Shown: positions 26,645-35,724 of the stretch, in pieces
Layout: each line of letters opens with the position of its first letter
Numbering within the stretch: the stretch's first letter is position 1
Source: Bradyrhizobium sp. Gha
Lineage (GTDB): Bacteria > Pseudomonadota > Alphaproteobacteria > Rhizobiales > Xanthobacteraceae
NCBI RefSeq assembly: GCF_900113735.1
Contig: NZ_FOQM01000020.1
Location: forward strand, 1-64,000
Direction of reading: 5' to 3'
DNA length: 64,000 bases
Position numbers and translations under genes: made by a program
Notes under the pieces: generated by a model
The model's database searches: none
Seen by the model: the letters and a program-made list of their open reading frames with translations, nothing else
What the model was told of the DNA's origin: nothing

Positions 26645-28870
26645 ATGGGTCGGACGTTCCGGATCAAGGTGCACATGCGCCGCTTCAGGCGACAGCATCC
26701 GCGCATCGCCTTCGCGATCCGCTCCTTCATGATCTTCTCGGCGACGTTCGGCGGTGCCTACGGCTTCGTCACCGGCAGCCGCTCGGAGAATTCCGGCTAC
26801 GATCCCAACACTTTCGCGATCGGTGCGAGCTTCCTGTTCGCACTGGCCTGCCTTGGCCTTGCCACGCTCAGCATGCGGCTGCGCTTCGTCAACAAACGCA
26901 TGCGCAAGCTCGCGGCACATAACGAGGCACTGATCGACCGCAATTGGGAGCTGAAGGAAGCCGAAGAACGCGCGCGCAGCCTGTTCGAGCAGCAGGGCGA
27001 TCTCATCGTGCTGCGTGACGATCAGGGCCGCATCACCTTCGCCAACGACGCCTATTGCGCGCTGACCGGGCAGGCGCGCAGCGCGCTGGTGGGCACGCGG
27101 TTCGACTTCGACGTGCTGGAGCAGGGCGACAGCGCGCGCGAAAGCAACGGCACGCGCATTCACGACCAGAAGATCTCGACCCCGCTCGGCGCACGCTGGA
27201 TCGCCTGGCGCGAAGGCTTTGTGCGGCTCGATGCCGGCCAGCCCGCCGAATTGCAGAGCGTCGGCCGCGACGTCACCGATCGCACCGAGACCGAACGCGC
27301 GCTGGCCGACGCCCGCGACCAGGCCGACGCCGCCAACCGCGCCAAATCGCGCTTCCTCGCAATGGCCTCGCACGAAATCCGCACCCCACTCAACGGCATC
27401 ATCGGCATGGGCGGCCTCTTGCTCGACACCAATCTGACGCTGGAGCAGGCGACTTACGCGCGGGCGGTGAAGACATCAGGCGAAGCGCTGATGGCACTGA
27501 TCGAGGAGCTGCTCGACTATTCCAAGATCGAAGCCGGCAAGCTCGATCTCGAGCAGCGCCCGTTTGCGCTTTCGATCCTGATCGAAGAGGTCACCGAATT
27601 GCTGGCGCCGCGCGCGCAGGCGAAGAACCTCGAGATCGCGGCTTATGTCGACGAGCGGCTGCCGCTCGAGGTCACCGGTGATGCCGCACGGCTGCGCCAG
27701 GTGCTGCTCAACCTCGCCGGCAATGCGATCAAGTTCACCGCAGCAGGCGGCGTCGCTCTGATCGTCGAGCCCGGCATCTGGCCGAACGAAATCAGCCTTC
27801 TGGTCCGCGACACCGGCATCGGAATCGCGCCGGAAGCGCAATCGCGCATCTTCCGCGAGTTCGAACAGGCCGACGACCGCGTCGCCCGAACCTATGGCGG
27901 CACCGGGCTGGGCCTTGCCATCAGCGAGCGCATCGTCAAGCGCATGGGCGGCCGCATCACCCTCGAGAGCGAACCCGGCAAAGGCTCGACCTTCGAGGTC
28001 GCAATTCCACTCGCGCCCTCGCAAGCCGACGCCGGACGGACGACGTTTCCGAGCCCGGACCTCACCGGCAAGTCGATCCTGCTGGTGGCCGACGGCATCG
28101 AGGCATCGCTGATCGCGCGGCGGCTGGAACGCTGGGGCGGCCAGACCTGCCTGGTGACGGATGCGGCGGTGGCCGAAGCGCTGCTGCCGGAGCGCTCATG
28201 GCATGCTGTACTCGTTGACCGCGCGCTCGGCCCTGACGTGGCCGATCGCCTCGGCGAGGCCGCCCGCGCCCATGCGGCGCAGCGGCTGGTGCTGCTGACG
28301 CCGAGCTCGCGCCATGACAAGCTCTCGCCTGATTTCACCGGCTTCCTGGTGAAGCCGCTGCGTGCAGCCTCGCTCGCCGCACGTCTCGCGCTGACACCGG
28401 ACGTCGCCTCGCCCGATCTCGCGCCGGAGCCGGTCGAGCCCGCGCCTGGCAGAGCGCCGGCCGGCGGCCTGTCGATCCTAGTCGCCGAGGACAACGAGAT
28501 CAACGCGCTGCTGATGCGGTCGCTGCTGACCAGGCTCGGTCACCGCGTCGTCATCGCTGTTCATGGCGAGGCCGCGCTGGAGTCCTGGCTGGCGGCGAAC
28601 ACTGCCGGCAGCCCCTATGATCTGGTCCTGATGGACATCCAGATGCCGCAGCTCGACGGCATCGAGGCAACCAAGCGCATCCGTGCGCACGAGGTAGCCA
28701 CCGGTCGACACCACACGCCGATCCTCGCACTCACCGCGAACACGCTGGTGGAAGATCGCTCCGCCTGCTTCGAGGCGGGCATGAACGGATTTTTGATCAA
28801 GCCGCTCGATCGCGAGAAGCTGGACGAGGCGCTGGCCGGGCTGGCAGCGACGCGGCCACTGGCGGTGTAA
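26645..28870 (+). CDS. Membrane-anchored hybrid histidine kinase
   Basis: 741 residues from ATG 26645; GTG 26588 would add 19. Two membrane segments lie near residues 20-45 and 57-80. They are followed by a coiled coil, a PAS domain (GDLIVLRDDQGRITFANDAY), HisKA with SHEIRTPLNG (His243), and HATPase with N-box LNLAGNAIKF and DTGIGIAP and GGTGLGLAIS. A degenerate receiver (about 475-580, starting SILLVADG without the acidic pair) precedes a true receiver with VAEDNEINA and the phospho-acceptor in LMDIQMP (Asp664). It is an autokinase with an internal phosphorelay. No response regulator gene lies adjacent, and the stimulus is unknown. Confidence 0.93.
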   Translation: MGRTFRIKVHMRRFRRQHPRIAFAIRSFMIFSATFGGAYGFVTGSRSENSGYDPNTFAIGASFLFALACLGLATLSMRLRFVNKRMRKLAAHNEALIDRNWELKEAEERARSLFEQQGDLIVLRDDQGRITFANDAYCALTGQARSALVGTRFDFDVLEQGDSARESNGTRIHDQKISTPLGARWIAWREGFVRLDAGQPAELQSVGRDVTDRTETERALADARDQADAANRAKSRFLAMASHEIRTPLNGIIGMGGLLLDTNLTLEQATYARAVKTSGEALMALIEELLDYSKIEAGKLDLEQRPFALSILIEEVTELLAPRAQAKNLEIAAYVDERLPLEVTGDAARLRQVLLNLAGNAIKFTAAGGVALIVEPGIWPNEISLLVRDTGIGIAPEAQSRIFREFEQADDRVARTYGGTGLGLAISERIVKRMGGRITLESEPGKGSTFEVAIPLAPSQADAGRTTFPSPDLTGKSILLVADGIEASLIARRLERWGGQTCLVTDAAVAEALLPERSWHAVLVDRALGPDVADRLGEAARAHAAQRLVLLTPSSRHDKLSPDFTGFLVKPLRAASLAARLALTPDVASPDLAPEPVEPAPGRAPAGGLSILVAEDNEINALLMRSLLTRLGHRVVIAVHGEAALESWLAANTAGSPYDLVLMDIQMPQLDGIEATKRIRAHEVATGRHHTPILALTANTLVEDRSACFEAGMNGFLIKPLDREKLDEALAGLAATRPLAV

Positions 28871-28887
28871 CTACGACCGACATGGCG

Positions 28888-29121
28888 CTAAGCGGCAAGA
28901 AACCGCGGTGCCGAAAGCTTCTCAGGCGGCAGTCTGGTGCCCTTGAAAACGGTGTCTGCCTGGGCCGCGCGCTTGCAATGGGGGCACACGAAAAGATGCG
29001 CAATAACAGGAGTGGGCTCGTCCGCCAGCAACTCTGAGCGGTACCATCTCATCTCAATATGGCAGTCCGGGCAGGTGGGTGCTTCGAGCTGTTCCGCTGC
29101 ACTTTTGAGACGATCAACCAT
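28888..29121 (-). CDS. Small zinc-ribbon protein
   Basis: 77 residues. CPDC and CPHC, about 30 residues apart, form a likely zinc ribbon; the rest is basic and Ala/Pro-rich with no recognised domain. No signal peptide. It is convergent with the hybrid kinase (17-bp gap). The paired CxxC motifs make chance occurrence unlikely, but the function is unknown. Confidence 0.65.
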   Translation of the reverse strand: MVDRLKSAAEQLEAPTCPDCHIEMRWYRSELLADEPTPVIAHLFVCPHCKRAAQADTVFKGTRLPPEKLSAPRFLAA

Positions 29122-29218
29122 GGAGGCCCTCGCGTTTGCGGAACCATAACTGAATACCCTTGGTCGGTCGGTAACAAAAGATACTCGGCCCGAAATTTAA
29201 TGGACGCGGCCGTCGCGC

Positions 29219-30175
29219 CTACAGCCTTCTCAGCGCCACGCTCTCGACCGCATGATCGGCGCCCTTCTTCAGGATCAGCGTCGCGCGGGGGCGGGTCGGC
29301 AAGATGTTGTCCTCGAGATTGGCGAGGTTGGTGCGCTCCCAGATCGCAGTCGCGGTCGCAATGGCCTCTTCGTCCGACAGCAGCGCATAACGGTTGAAGT
29401 AGGACTTTGGATCGGTGAACGCGGTGTCGCGCAGCGCCAAGAAACGTTTGATGTACCAGCGCCGCAGTGCAGCTTCGTCAGCGTCGATATAGACCGAGAA
29501 GTCGAAGAAGTCCGAGACCACAGGCACCGCCTTGCCGTCACGCGGCAGCTTGCCGGTCTGCAACACGTTGACGCCTTCGACGATCAGGATGTCGGGCTGA
29601 TCGATTTCGGTCCATTCGTTCGGCACGATGTCATAGGTCAGATGCGAATAGACAGGCGAGCGCACGTGGCGGCGGCCCGACTTGATGTCGGACAGGAAGT
29701 TGAGCAGCAGCGGCAGGTCGTAGCTCTCGGGAAAACCCTTCTTCTGCAGGATGCCCTGCTGCTCCAGCAGAGCCTTCGGGTAGAGGAATCCGTCGGTGGT
29801 GATCAGCTCGACCTTCGGCCGCGGCGACCATCGCGCCAGCAGCGCCTGGAGCACGCGGGCGGTGGTGGATTTTCCAACGGCGACCGAGCCGGCGACACCG
29901 ATGATGTAGGGCACCTTGCGGTCGCGGATGTCGAGAAACTGGCGTTCGGCGTAATACAGGCGCTGCATCGCATCGACGTAGATCGAGAGCAGGCGCGACA
30001 GTGGAAGATAGATGTCCTCGACCTCCTTGAGATCGAGGCGATCGTGCAGCGAACGCAGCCGGTCGAACTCGCCCGGCTCCAGCGTCATCGGCGTGTCGTC
30101 GCGCAGTCGCGCCCACTGCTCGCGCGTATAGATGCGGTATGGATTATACTGCTGCTCCGGTGCGCGGATATCCAT
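29219..30175 (-). CDS. coaA: Pantothenate kinase (type I)
   Basis: A 318-residue enzyme phosphorylating pantothenate, the first step of CoA synthesis. P-loop GVAGSVAVGKSTTARVL, the YDIVPNEW-type segment (TYDIVPNEWTEIDQPDILIVEGVNVLQ, shown here only as the family signature) and the C-terminal ERTNLANLEDNILPTR match CoaA. It ends a minus-strand run, 21 bp downstream of hisE, as in many rhizobia. Confidence 0.96.
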   Translation of the reverse strand: MDIRAPEQQYNPYRIYTREQWARLRDDTPMTLEPGEFDRLRSLHDRLDLKEVEDIYLPLSRLLSIYVDAMQRLYYAERQFLDIRDRKVPYIIGVAGSVAVGKSTTARVLQALLARWSPRPKVELITTDGFLYPKALLEQQGILQKKGFPESYDLPLLLNFLSDIKSGRRHVRSPVYSHLTYDIVPNEWTEIDQPDILIVEGVNVLQTGKLPRDGKAVPVVSDFFDFSVYIDADEAALRRWYIKRFLALRDTAFTDPKSYFNRYALLSDEEAIATATAIWERTNLANLEDNILPTRPRATLILKKGADHAVESVALRRL

Positions 30176-30196
30176 GACGCGATCTCTCCACCTCGG

Positions 30197-30523
30197 CTAG
30201 TTGCCGTTTTTACGCGACGCCTTTTCTTCCAACCCGGACATGTTCGTCCGCTTGTCCAGCGCGGCTTCGACCTCTTCCAGCTTTACGCCGCGCACCTTGA
30301 GCAGCACAAGGAAATGGTAGAGCAGGTCGGCACTCTCCGCGATCAGATGCGCGCGATCGTTTTCGACTGCTGCGATTACGGTTTCGACTGCTTCCTCACC
30401 GAACTTCTTGGCGCAATGTTCGGCGCCCTTGTCGAGAAGCTTGCGGGTATACGAGCCTTCGTCACCGGAGGCCGCGCGAGCGTCGATGGTGACGGCGAGA
30501 TCGTGGATCGTGAAACGCGGCAT
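30197..30523 (-). CDS. hisE: Phosphoribosyl-ATP pyrophosphatase
   Basis: A 108-residue MazG-like enzyme, the second step of histidine synthesis (PR-ATP to PR-AMP). GSYTRKLLDKGAEHCAKKFGEE, ETVIAA and the ESADLLYHFLVLL helix are family signatures. ATG 30523 (MPRFTIHDL) is preferred to 30532. It is 77 bp downstream of hisF. Confidence 0.95.
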   Translation of the reverse strand: MPRFTIHDLAVTIDARAASGDEGSYTRKLLDKGAEHCAKKFGEEAVETVIAAVENDRAHLIAESADLLYHFLVLLKVRGVKLEEVEAALDKRTNMSGLEEKASRKNGN

Positions 30524-30600
30524 ACTGAACACTCGAAACGCCGTCTGGCCGGCGGGGCCAGTCCCCGCGGATGATGTAGCACTTTTATGACCTGGAGTCG

Positions 30601-31374
30601 TCAGGCATCCAGGCGCATGGGTAGCCCGCGCCGGGCCATATGCTCCTTGGCTTCACGGATGGTGAATTCCCCGAAGTGGAAGATCGAGGCTGCCAGCACG
30701 GCGGTGGCGTGTCCGTCGCGGATACCGTCGACGAGATGGTCGAGATTGCCGACGCCGCCCGAGGCGATCACGGGCACGGGAACAGAGTCGGCGATCGCCC
30801 GGGTCAGCGGAATGTCAAAGCCCTGCCTCGTGCCGTCACGGTCCATCGAGGTGAGCAAAATTTCACCCGCGCCGAGCGCGACCACTTCCTGAGCATATTC
30901 TATGGCGTCGATGCCGGTCGCGTTGCGGCCGCCATGGGTGAAGATCTCCCAGCGGTCGCCCCCCGGGCGTTTCACCCGCTTGGCATCGATCGCGACCACG
31001 ACACATTGCCCGCCGAACTTTTCGGCGGCTTCCTTGACGAACTCACGCCGCGACACCGCGGCGCTGTTGATCGAGACCTTGTCTGCGCCCGCACGCAGCA
31101 GCGTCTTGATGTCGTTGACCTCACGCACACCACCGCCGACGGTCACAGGCATGAAGCAGGCTTCCGCCGTGCGCCGGACCACGTCCAGCATGATGCCGCG
31201 GTTCTCGTGGGTCGCGGTGATATCGAGAAAGGTCAGCTCGTCGGCGCCAGCGGCGTCATAGGCGATGGCGGCCTCCACGGGATCGCCGGCATCCCTGAGG
31301 TCGACGAAGTTGACGCCCTTGACGACGCGGCCGTCCTTGACGTCGAGGCAGGGGATCACGCGCACCTTGAACAT
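30601..31374 (-). CDS. hisF: Imidazole glycerol phosphate synthase subunit HisF
   Basis: A 257-residue (beta/alpha)8 barrel that uses ammonia from HisH to convert PRFAR into IGP and AICAR. The catalytic Asp11 lies in CLDVKDGRVVKG and the second Asp in VVAIDAKRV. The phosphate sites are in TVGGGVREV and ASGGVGNL. It lies 3 bp downstream of the hisA stop. Confidence 0.97.
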   Translation of the reverse strand: MFKVRVIPCLDVKDGRVVKGVNFVDLRDAGDPVEAAIAYDAAGADELTFLDITATHENRGIMLDVVRRTAEACFMPVTVGGGVREVNDIKTLLRAGADKVSINSAAVSRREFVKEAAEKFGGQCVVVAIDAKRVKRPGGDRWEIFTHGGRNATGIDAIEYAQEVVALGAGEILLTSMDRDGTRQGFDIPLTRAIADSVPVPVIASGGVGNLDHLVDGIRDGHATAVLAASIFHFGEFTIREAKEHMARRGLPMRLDA

Positions 31375-31377
31375 GTG

Positions 31378-32115
31378 TCAGCTCCTGCGCGCGTCGTGGA
31401 TCAGGTTAAGGGCGGCGGCGGGATCGAGCCGGCCGTCATAGAGCGCGCGGCCGGCAATCGCGCCGGCGAGCTTTGTCGCGCGTGGCGTCAGCATCGCCTT
31501 GACGTCCTCGATCGAGGCGAGGCCGCCGGAGGCGATCACGGGGATCGAGATGCTGTCTGCCAGCGCAATGGTCGCGTCCAGGTTCAGGCCCTTGAGCAGG
31601 CCGTCGCGGGCGATATCGGTGAAGATGATGGCGGCAACGCCCGCATCCTCGAAGCGCTGCGCGATCTCCAGCACCGTGACCTGCGAGGTCTCGGCCCAGC
31701 CTTCGACGGCGACCTTGCCGTCGCGCGCATCGAGGCCAACAGCGACACGGCCGGGGAATTTTTTCGCGGCCGCCTTCACCAATTCGGGATCGCGCACCGC
31801 CGCCGTGCCGATGATGACGCGCGTGATGCCTTTCGCGAGCCAGGCCTCGACGGTCGCGAGATCGCGAATGCCGCCACCGAGCTGCACCGGAATCCGGATC
31901 GTCTTCAGCATCGCCTCGACCGCCTGCGCATTGACCGGCTTGCCGGCGAAGGCGCCGTCGAGATCGACGACGTGGAGATACTCAAAACCCTGGGCGACGA
32001 AACTCTGCGCCTGGGCGGCGGGATCGAGATTGAACACGGTCGCGCGCGCCATGTCGCCTTGCTCGAGGCGCACGCACTGGCCGTTCTTGAGGTCGATGGC
32101 AGGGAAGAGAATCAT
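31378..32115 (-). CDS. hisA: Phosphoribosyl-formimino-AICAR ribotide isomerase
   Basis: 245 residues, homologous to HisF, catalysing the Amadori isomerisation of ProFAR to PRFAR. Catalytic Asp8 lies in FPAIDLKNGQCVRL, the second in AVGLDARDGKV. The start MILFPAID at 32115 is preferred; the frame extends into a repeat upstream to 32238 but that sequence is not conserved. A repeat separates it from hisH. Confidence 0.96.
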   Translation of the reverse strand: MILFPAIDLKNGQCVRLEQGDMARATVFNLDPAAQAQSFVAQGFEYLHVVDLDGAFAGKPVNAQAVEAMLKTIRIPVQLGGGIRDLATVEAWLAKGITRVIIGTAAVRDPELVKAAAKKFPGRVAVGLDARDGKVAVEGWAETSQVTVLEIAQRFEDAGVAAIIFTDIARDGLLKGLNLDATIALADSISIPVIASGGLASIEDVKAMLTPRATKLAGAIAGRALYDGRLDPAAALNLIHDARRS

Positions 32116-32160
32116 GATTGAGCCAGGATTTTTCCGCGCGAACGGTGCGCTCCCTCCGGC

Positions 32161-32263
32161 CTTGTGGGGGAGGGTGGGGGAGAGGGGTAAGCCACGGACA
32201 CCGCCGTTGCGGCTACCCCCCTCCCGAATGCTTCGCATTCGACCTCCCCCACAAGGGGGGAGG
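32161..32263. repeat. Palindromic mosaic repeat between hisH and hisA
   Basis: CTTGTGGGGGAGGG and its inverse CCTCCCCCACAAG form the arms. Inside are GGGAGAGGGGTAAG and the hairpin CGAATGCTTCGCATTCG. It splits hisH and hisA and belongs to the same C/G-rich class as the repeats at 34934 and 38352. Confidence 0.8.
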
Positions 32264-32287
32264 TAACAAGAGAGAGCGAAGCCACCA

Positions 32288-32938
32288 TCACGGTTTCCAT
32301 CGCAAAAAGTTCGAGATCAGGGCCAGGCCAAAACGCTGGCTCTTCTCGGGGTGAAACTGCGTGCCGATGGCGGTGTCCTTCGCGACGATCGCGGTGACGG
32401 GACCTCCATAATCGGCGCGCGCGAGCACGTCCGCCTCGTTGGCGGCGTTGAGGTGGTAGGAGTGCACGAAATAAGCGTGCTGCCCCTTGGGGCCGAGCGG
32501 CAGCTTGTTCAGCACCGGATGCTCTTGCAGCACGTCGAGCGTGTTCCAGCCCATGTGCGGGATTTTCAGGCTTTCATCGCGCGGCGTGATCTTCTCGACG
32601 TCGCCGCCGATCCAATTGAGGCCTTCGGTGACGACATGCTCTTTGCCGCGGCTTGCCATCAGCTGCATGCCGACGCAGATGCCGAAGAACGGCCGTGCCT
32701 TGACGCGCACGGCTTCCGTGATCGCCTCGACCATGCCGTTGACCGCATCGAGCCCGCGCCGGCAATCGGCGAAGGCGCCGACGCCCGGCAGCACCAGGCG
32801 ATCGGCCTCATAGGCCTGATCGGGATCGCTGGTGACGAAAACCTTCTGCGGATTTTCGAGGCTGCGCGCGGCACGCTCGAACGCCTTGGCGGCGGAATGC
32901 AGATTCCCGGAACCGTAATCGATGATGGCGACGCTCAT
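32288..32938 (-). CDS. hisH: Imidazole glycerol phosphate synthase subunit HisH
   Basis: A 216-residue class I glutamine amidotransferase that supplies ammonia to HisF. The nucleophile Cys is in FFGICVGMQLMA and the catalytic His/Glu pair in GTQFHPEKSQ. The start MSVAIIDYGSGN at 32938 overlaps the DUF2628 stop (ATGA), indicating coupling. Confidence 0.96.
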   Translation of the reverse strand: MSVAIIDYGSGNLHSAAKAFERAARSLENPQKVFVTSDPDQAYEADRLVLPGVGAFADCRRGLDAVNGMVEAITEAVRVKARPFFGICVGMQLMASRGKEHVVTEGLNWIGGDVEKITPRDESLKIPHMGWNTLDVLQEHPVLNKLPLGPKGQHAYFVHSYHLNAANEADVLARADYGGPVTAIVAKDTAIGTQFHPEKSQRFGLALISNFLRWKP

Positions 32939-33465
32939 CTTGACCCTCCCGGTTCTGGAAACAATCCTATGATGCCGCCGGCCGGCATTGGAGGCGGGTT
33001 GGAAAATGGCTGGCCCGGCATGTTCCGGGTCGGCGGCGGGCCGCCGCGCTCGACGGCCCATCGATCATGGACGATGCCGCGCTGTGACTTGCTCCAGCGT
33101 TCGAAGAAGCGACGTTCGGCGGTGTCCTCATTGTCGGCGAGCACGACATCGAGTTGCCGCCAATTGCCGCGCGACAACGTCCAGCGGCGCAGGCTCGAGG
33201 CCTCGAAGCCCATCAGCACCGCGACGATGATGTTGGCAAAGAAGATCGAGCGGCGGCCGACACCGAGGCTGGATAGCCCGGCATCGAAGGCGGCGAAAAA
33301 CACGATCCAGCCGATCAGGGCCAGCCAAAGCCTGTTCCAGAGCAGCCAGATCGGACCGAACACCATCGCCCAGAAATGGAAGCCGTCGCGCACGAACACG
33401 AATTTGTCGGTCGCGCGCAGATCGACCCCGCCTGGGGTGGGAGCGTGAACTGTGTAGACAGGCAT
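32935..33465 (-). CDS. DUF2628 membrane protein
   Basis: 176 residues. An N-terminal DUF2628 region (MPVYTVHAPTPGGVDLRATDKFVFVRDGFHFWAMVFGP-type start) leads to two or three hydrophobic segments (WLLWNRLWLALIGWIVFFAAFDAG and SIFFANIIVAVLMGFEA). A Pro-rich soluble tail ends the protein. Its function is unknown. Sitting between hisB and hisH is a conserved alphaproteobacterial arrangement as I recall it, but a role in histidine synthesis is not implied. Confidence 0.85.
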   Translation of the reverse strand: MPVYTVHAPTPGGVDLRATDKFVFVRDGFHFWAMVFGPIWLLWNRLWLALIGWIVFFAAFDAGLSSLGVGRRSIFFANIIVAVLMGFEASSLRRWTLSRGNWRQLDVVLADNEDTAERRFFERWSKSQRGIVHDRWAVERGGPPPTRNMPGQPFSNPPPMPAGGIIGLFPEPGGSR

Positions 33466-33534
33466 TTTCGATGCCCCGTGCTCGAGAATTTAACTCAATG
33501 CCGCCGGCAGCGCGTGGCCACCGGGACGGAGATG

Positions 33535-34128
33535 TCAGCCGCCAAGCGAGCCCTTGGTGGACGGGATTTCGCCCGCCGTCTTGGGATCGATCGCAACCGC
33601 GGTGCGCAGCGCCCGCGCCAGGCCCTTGAAGCAGGACTCGGCGATATGGTGGCTGTTATCGCCATATAGGGTCTCGACGTGCAGAGTCACGCCGGCGTTG
33701 ATGGCGAAGGCCTGGAACCACTCGCGCACCAGCTCGGTGTCGAACTGACCGATCTTGTCGCGGGGGAAGTCAGCCCTGAACACCAGGAACGGGCGGCCCG
33801 AAATGTCGATGACCACACGCGTCAGCGTCTCGTCCATGGGCATGTGCACGCCGGCATAGCGGGTGATGCCCGCCATGTTGCCGAGCGCCTGCTTGATCGC
33901 CTGGCCGAGCGCGATGCCGGTGTCTTCGGTGGTATGGTGATAATCAATGTGCAGATCGCCCACCGCCTTCACCGTGAGGTCGATGCGGGAATGGCGGGCG
34001 AGGAGATCGAGCATATGGTCGAAAAAGCCGATGCCGGTCGCGATATTGGCCACGCCGGAGCCATCGAGGTTCACGCTGACCTCGATGTCGGTTTCCTTGG
34101 TCTTGCGCTTGATCGTCGCGGTGCGCAT
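33535..34128 (-). CDS. hisB: Imidazoleglycerol-phosphate dehydratase
   Basis: A 197-residue monofunctional IGPD, manganese dependent, sixth step of histidine synthesis. Metal-binding His clusters appear in FFDHMLDLLARHSRID and IDYHHTTEDTGIALG, and again in DNSHHIAESCFKGLARALR. It lacks the phosphatase domain found in enterobacterial HisB. It is first in the his run and divergent from hslV over 194 bp. Confidence 0.97.
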   Translation of the reverse strand: MRTATIKRKTKETDIEVSVNLDGSGVANIATGIGFFDHMLDLLARHSRIDLTVKAVGDLHIDYHHTTEDTGIALGQAIKQALGNMAGITRYAGVHMPMDETLTRVVIDISGRPFLVFRADFPRDKIGQFDTELVREWFQAFAINAGVTLHVETLYGDNSHHIAESCFKGLARALRTAVAIDPKTAGEIPSTKGSLGG

Positions 34129-34325
34129 TGAAAGCTGGCTTTCATCCTAGCTTGGGAGCCGAAAACGCCAGTCTCTTAACAGCCAAATGACGCCTTCGCT
34201 ACTGCGGGAACGGCTGACCGGGCCTCTACTTCTGCCTATGGTGAGCAAATTCGGCCCGGAACGGTCGTTGTGCGCCTGTTGTCCCCTTGGCCATGACCGC
34301 CTAAATCAGCCGGGACAACGAGGTG

Positions 34326-34889
34326 ATGATGCAAGATTCCCAGAACAGCTCGCCGGTCTGGCACGGCACCACGATTTTGACGGTCCGCAAGGGCGGCAAG
34401 GTGGTGGTCGGCGGCGACGGCCAGGTCTCGATCGGCCAGACCGTGATCAAGTCCAATGCCAAAAAGGTCCGGAAACTCGGCAAGGGCGACGTCATCGGTG
34501 GCTTTGCCGGCGCCACCGCCGACGCCTTCACCCTGTTCGAGCGGCTGGAGAGCAAGCTCGAGCAATATCCGGGACAATTGACCAGGGCTGCGGTCGAGCT
34601 GGCCAAGGACTGGCGCACCGACCGCTACCTGCGCCGGCTCGAGGCCATGATGATCGTGGCCGACAAGGACGTCTCCCTGGTGCTGACAGGCACCGGCGAC
34701 GTGCTCGAGCCCGAGGCCGGCGTGATGGCGATCGGCTCCGGCGGCAATTACGCGCTGGCCGCGGCCCGCGCCCTTGTTGACACCGACAAGGACGCCGAGA
34801 CCATCGTCCGCCGCTCCCTCGACATCGCCGCCGACATCTGCGTCTACACCAACCGCAACGTCACCATCGAAGCGCTGACGGCCGGTTGA
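34326..34889 (+). CDS. hslV: ATP-dependent protease subunit HslV
   Basis: A 187-residue threonine protease, the proteolytic core of HslUV. The mature N-terminal Thr is in WHGTTILTVRKGGKVVVGGDGQVS-type sequence, with propeptide MMQDSQNSSPVWHG. GSGGNYALAAARAL follows. Start candidates are GTG 34323, ATG 34326 and ATG 34329; the last has the best spacing from the weak GAGG. hslU is not directly downstream: a repeat and a DUF2585 gene intervene. Confidence 0.95.
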   Translation: MMQDSQNSSPVWHGTTILTVRKGGKVVVGGDGQVSIGQTVIKSNAKKVRKLGKGDVIGGFAGATADAFTLFERLESKLEQYPGQLTRAAVELAKDWRTDRYLRRLEAMMIVADKDVSLVLTGTGDVLEPEAGVMAIGSGGNYALAAARALVDTDKDAETIVRRSLDIAADICVYTNRNVTIEALTAG

Positions 34890-34933
34890 AGGATCCATCG
34901 ATGGATGAACAGCCTAGCGGCGCGCTCGGTCTA

Positions 34934-35051
34934 ACCTCTCCCGCTTGCGGGGGAGGTCGCGCCGAAGGCGCGGGTAGGGGCTCTCGCCTCTTGGGAGCCC
35001 TCGCGAGCGGAGACACCCTCTTCCCAACCCTCTCCCGCAAGCGGGAGAGGG
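34934..35051. repeat. Palindromic repeat (CTCTCCCGC family) between hslV and DUF2585
   Basis: The start ACCTCTCCCGCTTGCGGGGGAGGT and end CCTCTCCCGCAAGCGGGAGAGG are hairpins and inverse copies of each other. GC-rich short hairpins fill the middle. The same family recurs at 38352-38488. Confidence 0.85.
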
Positions 35052-35070
35052 AGCGCACCGCTCTTTGGGC

Positions 35071-35673
35071 ATGACCCTCGCGCCCGCCAGCACCAGGACG
35101 GTGATCCCCGCGGTCTACTGGGTCGGCATCGCGCTGTTGCTGCTGGCGCTGCAGGCCTCGATCCTGTTTGCGATGGGGCGGGTGCCGATCTGCACCTGCG
35201 GCTACGTGAAGCTCTGGCATGGCGTGGTGAACAGCTCGGAGAACTCCCAGCACATTGCCGACTGGTACAGTTTTTCGCACGTCCTGCACGGCTTCCTGTT
35301 CTATGGAGTGACGTGGCTCTTGTTCTCACGGCGGCTCGGCTGGCCCGCGCGGCTGATCATCGCGATGCTGATCGAGGGCGCCTGGGAGATTGTCGAGAAT
35401 TCGCCTGTGATCATCGAACGCTACCGCGCCGGCACGATCTCGCTGGATTATTACGGCGACAGCATCGTCAATTCGGTCTCGGATACGCTGTTCATGGTGC
35501 TGGGGTTCCTCACCGCACGCGTGCTGCCTGTTACCGCGACTGTCGTGATTGGGCTTGCCTTCGAGATCATGCTGGCGCTGCATATTCGCGACAATCTGAC
35601 CCTCAACGTCCTGATGCTCATTCATCCGGTCGAGACCGTGAAGCAATGGCAATCCGGTCCACCGATCATTTGA
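35071..35673 (+). CDS. DUF2585 membrane protein
   Basis: A 200-residue integral membrane protein of the DUF2585/UPF0314 family, with about four hydrophobic segments (AVYWVGIALLLLALQASILFA, GFLFYGVTWLLF, and two C-terminal stretches around SDTLFMVLGFLTARVLP and VVIGLAFEIMLAL). HADWYSFSHVLHG and EGAWEIVENSPVIIERYR contain conserved charged residues. Function unknown. It is inserted between hslV and hslU in the same direction, 51 bp before hslU. Confidence 0.88.
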   Translation: MTLAPASTRTVIPAVYWVGIALLLLALQASILFAMGRVPICTCGYVKLWHGVVNSSENSQHIADWYSFSHVLHGFLFYGVTWLLFSRRLGWPARLIIAMLIEGAWEIVENSPVIIERYRAGTISLDYYGDSIVNSVSDTLFMVLGFLTARVLPVTATVVIGLAFEIMLALHIRDNLTLNVLMLIHPVETVKQWQSGPPII

Positions 35674-35724
35674 CAGTCAAAAGGCGGCTTGTCGCCGCCG
35701 GCTTCTAATCCTAGCTAAGGTCCC

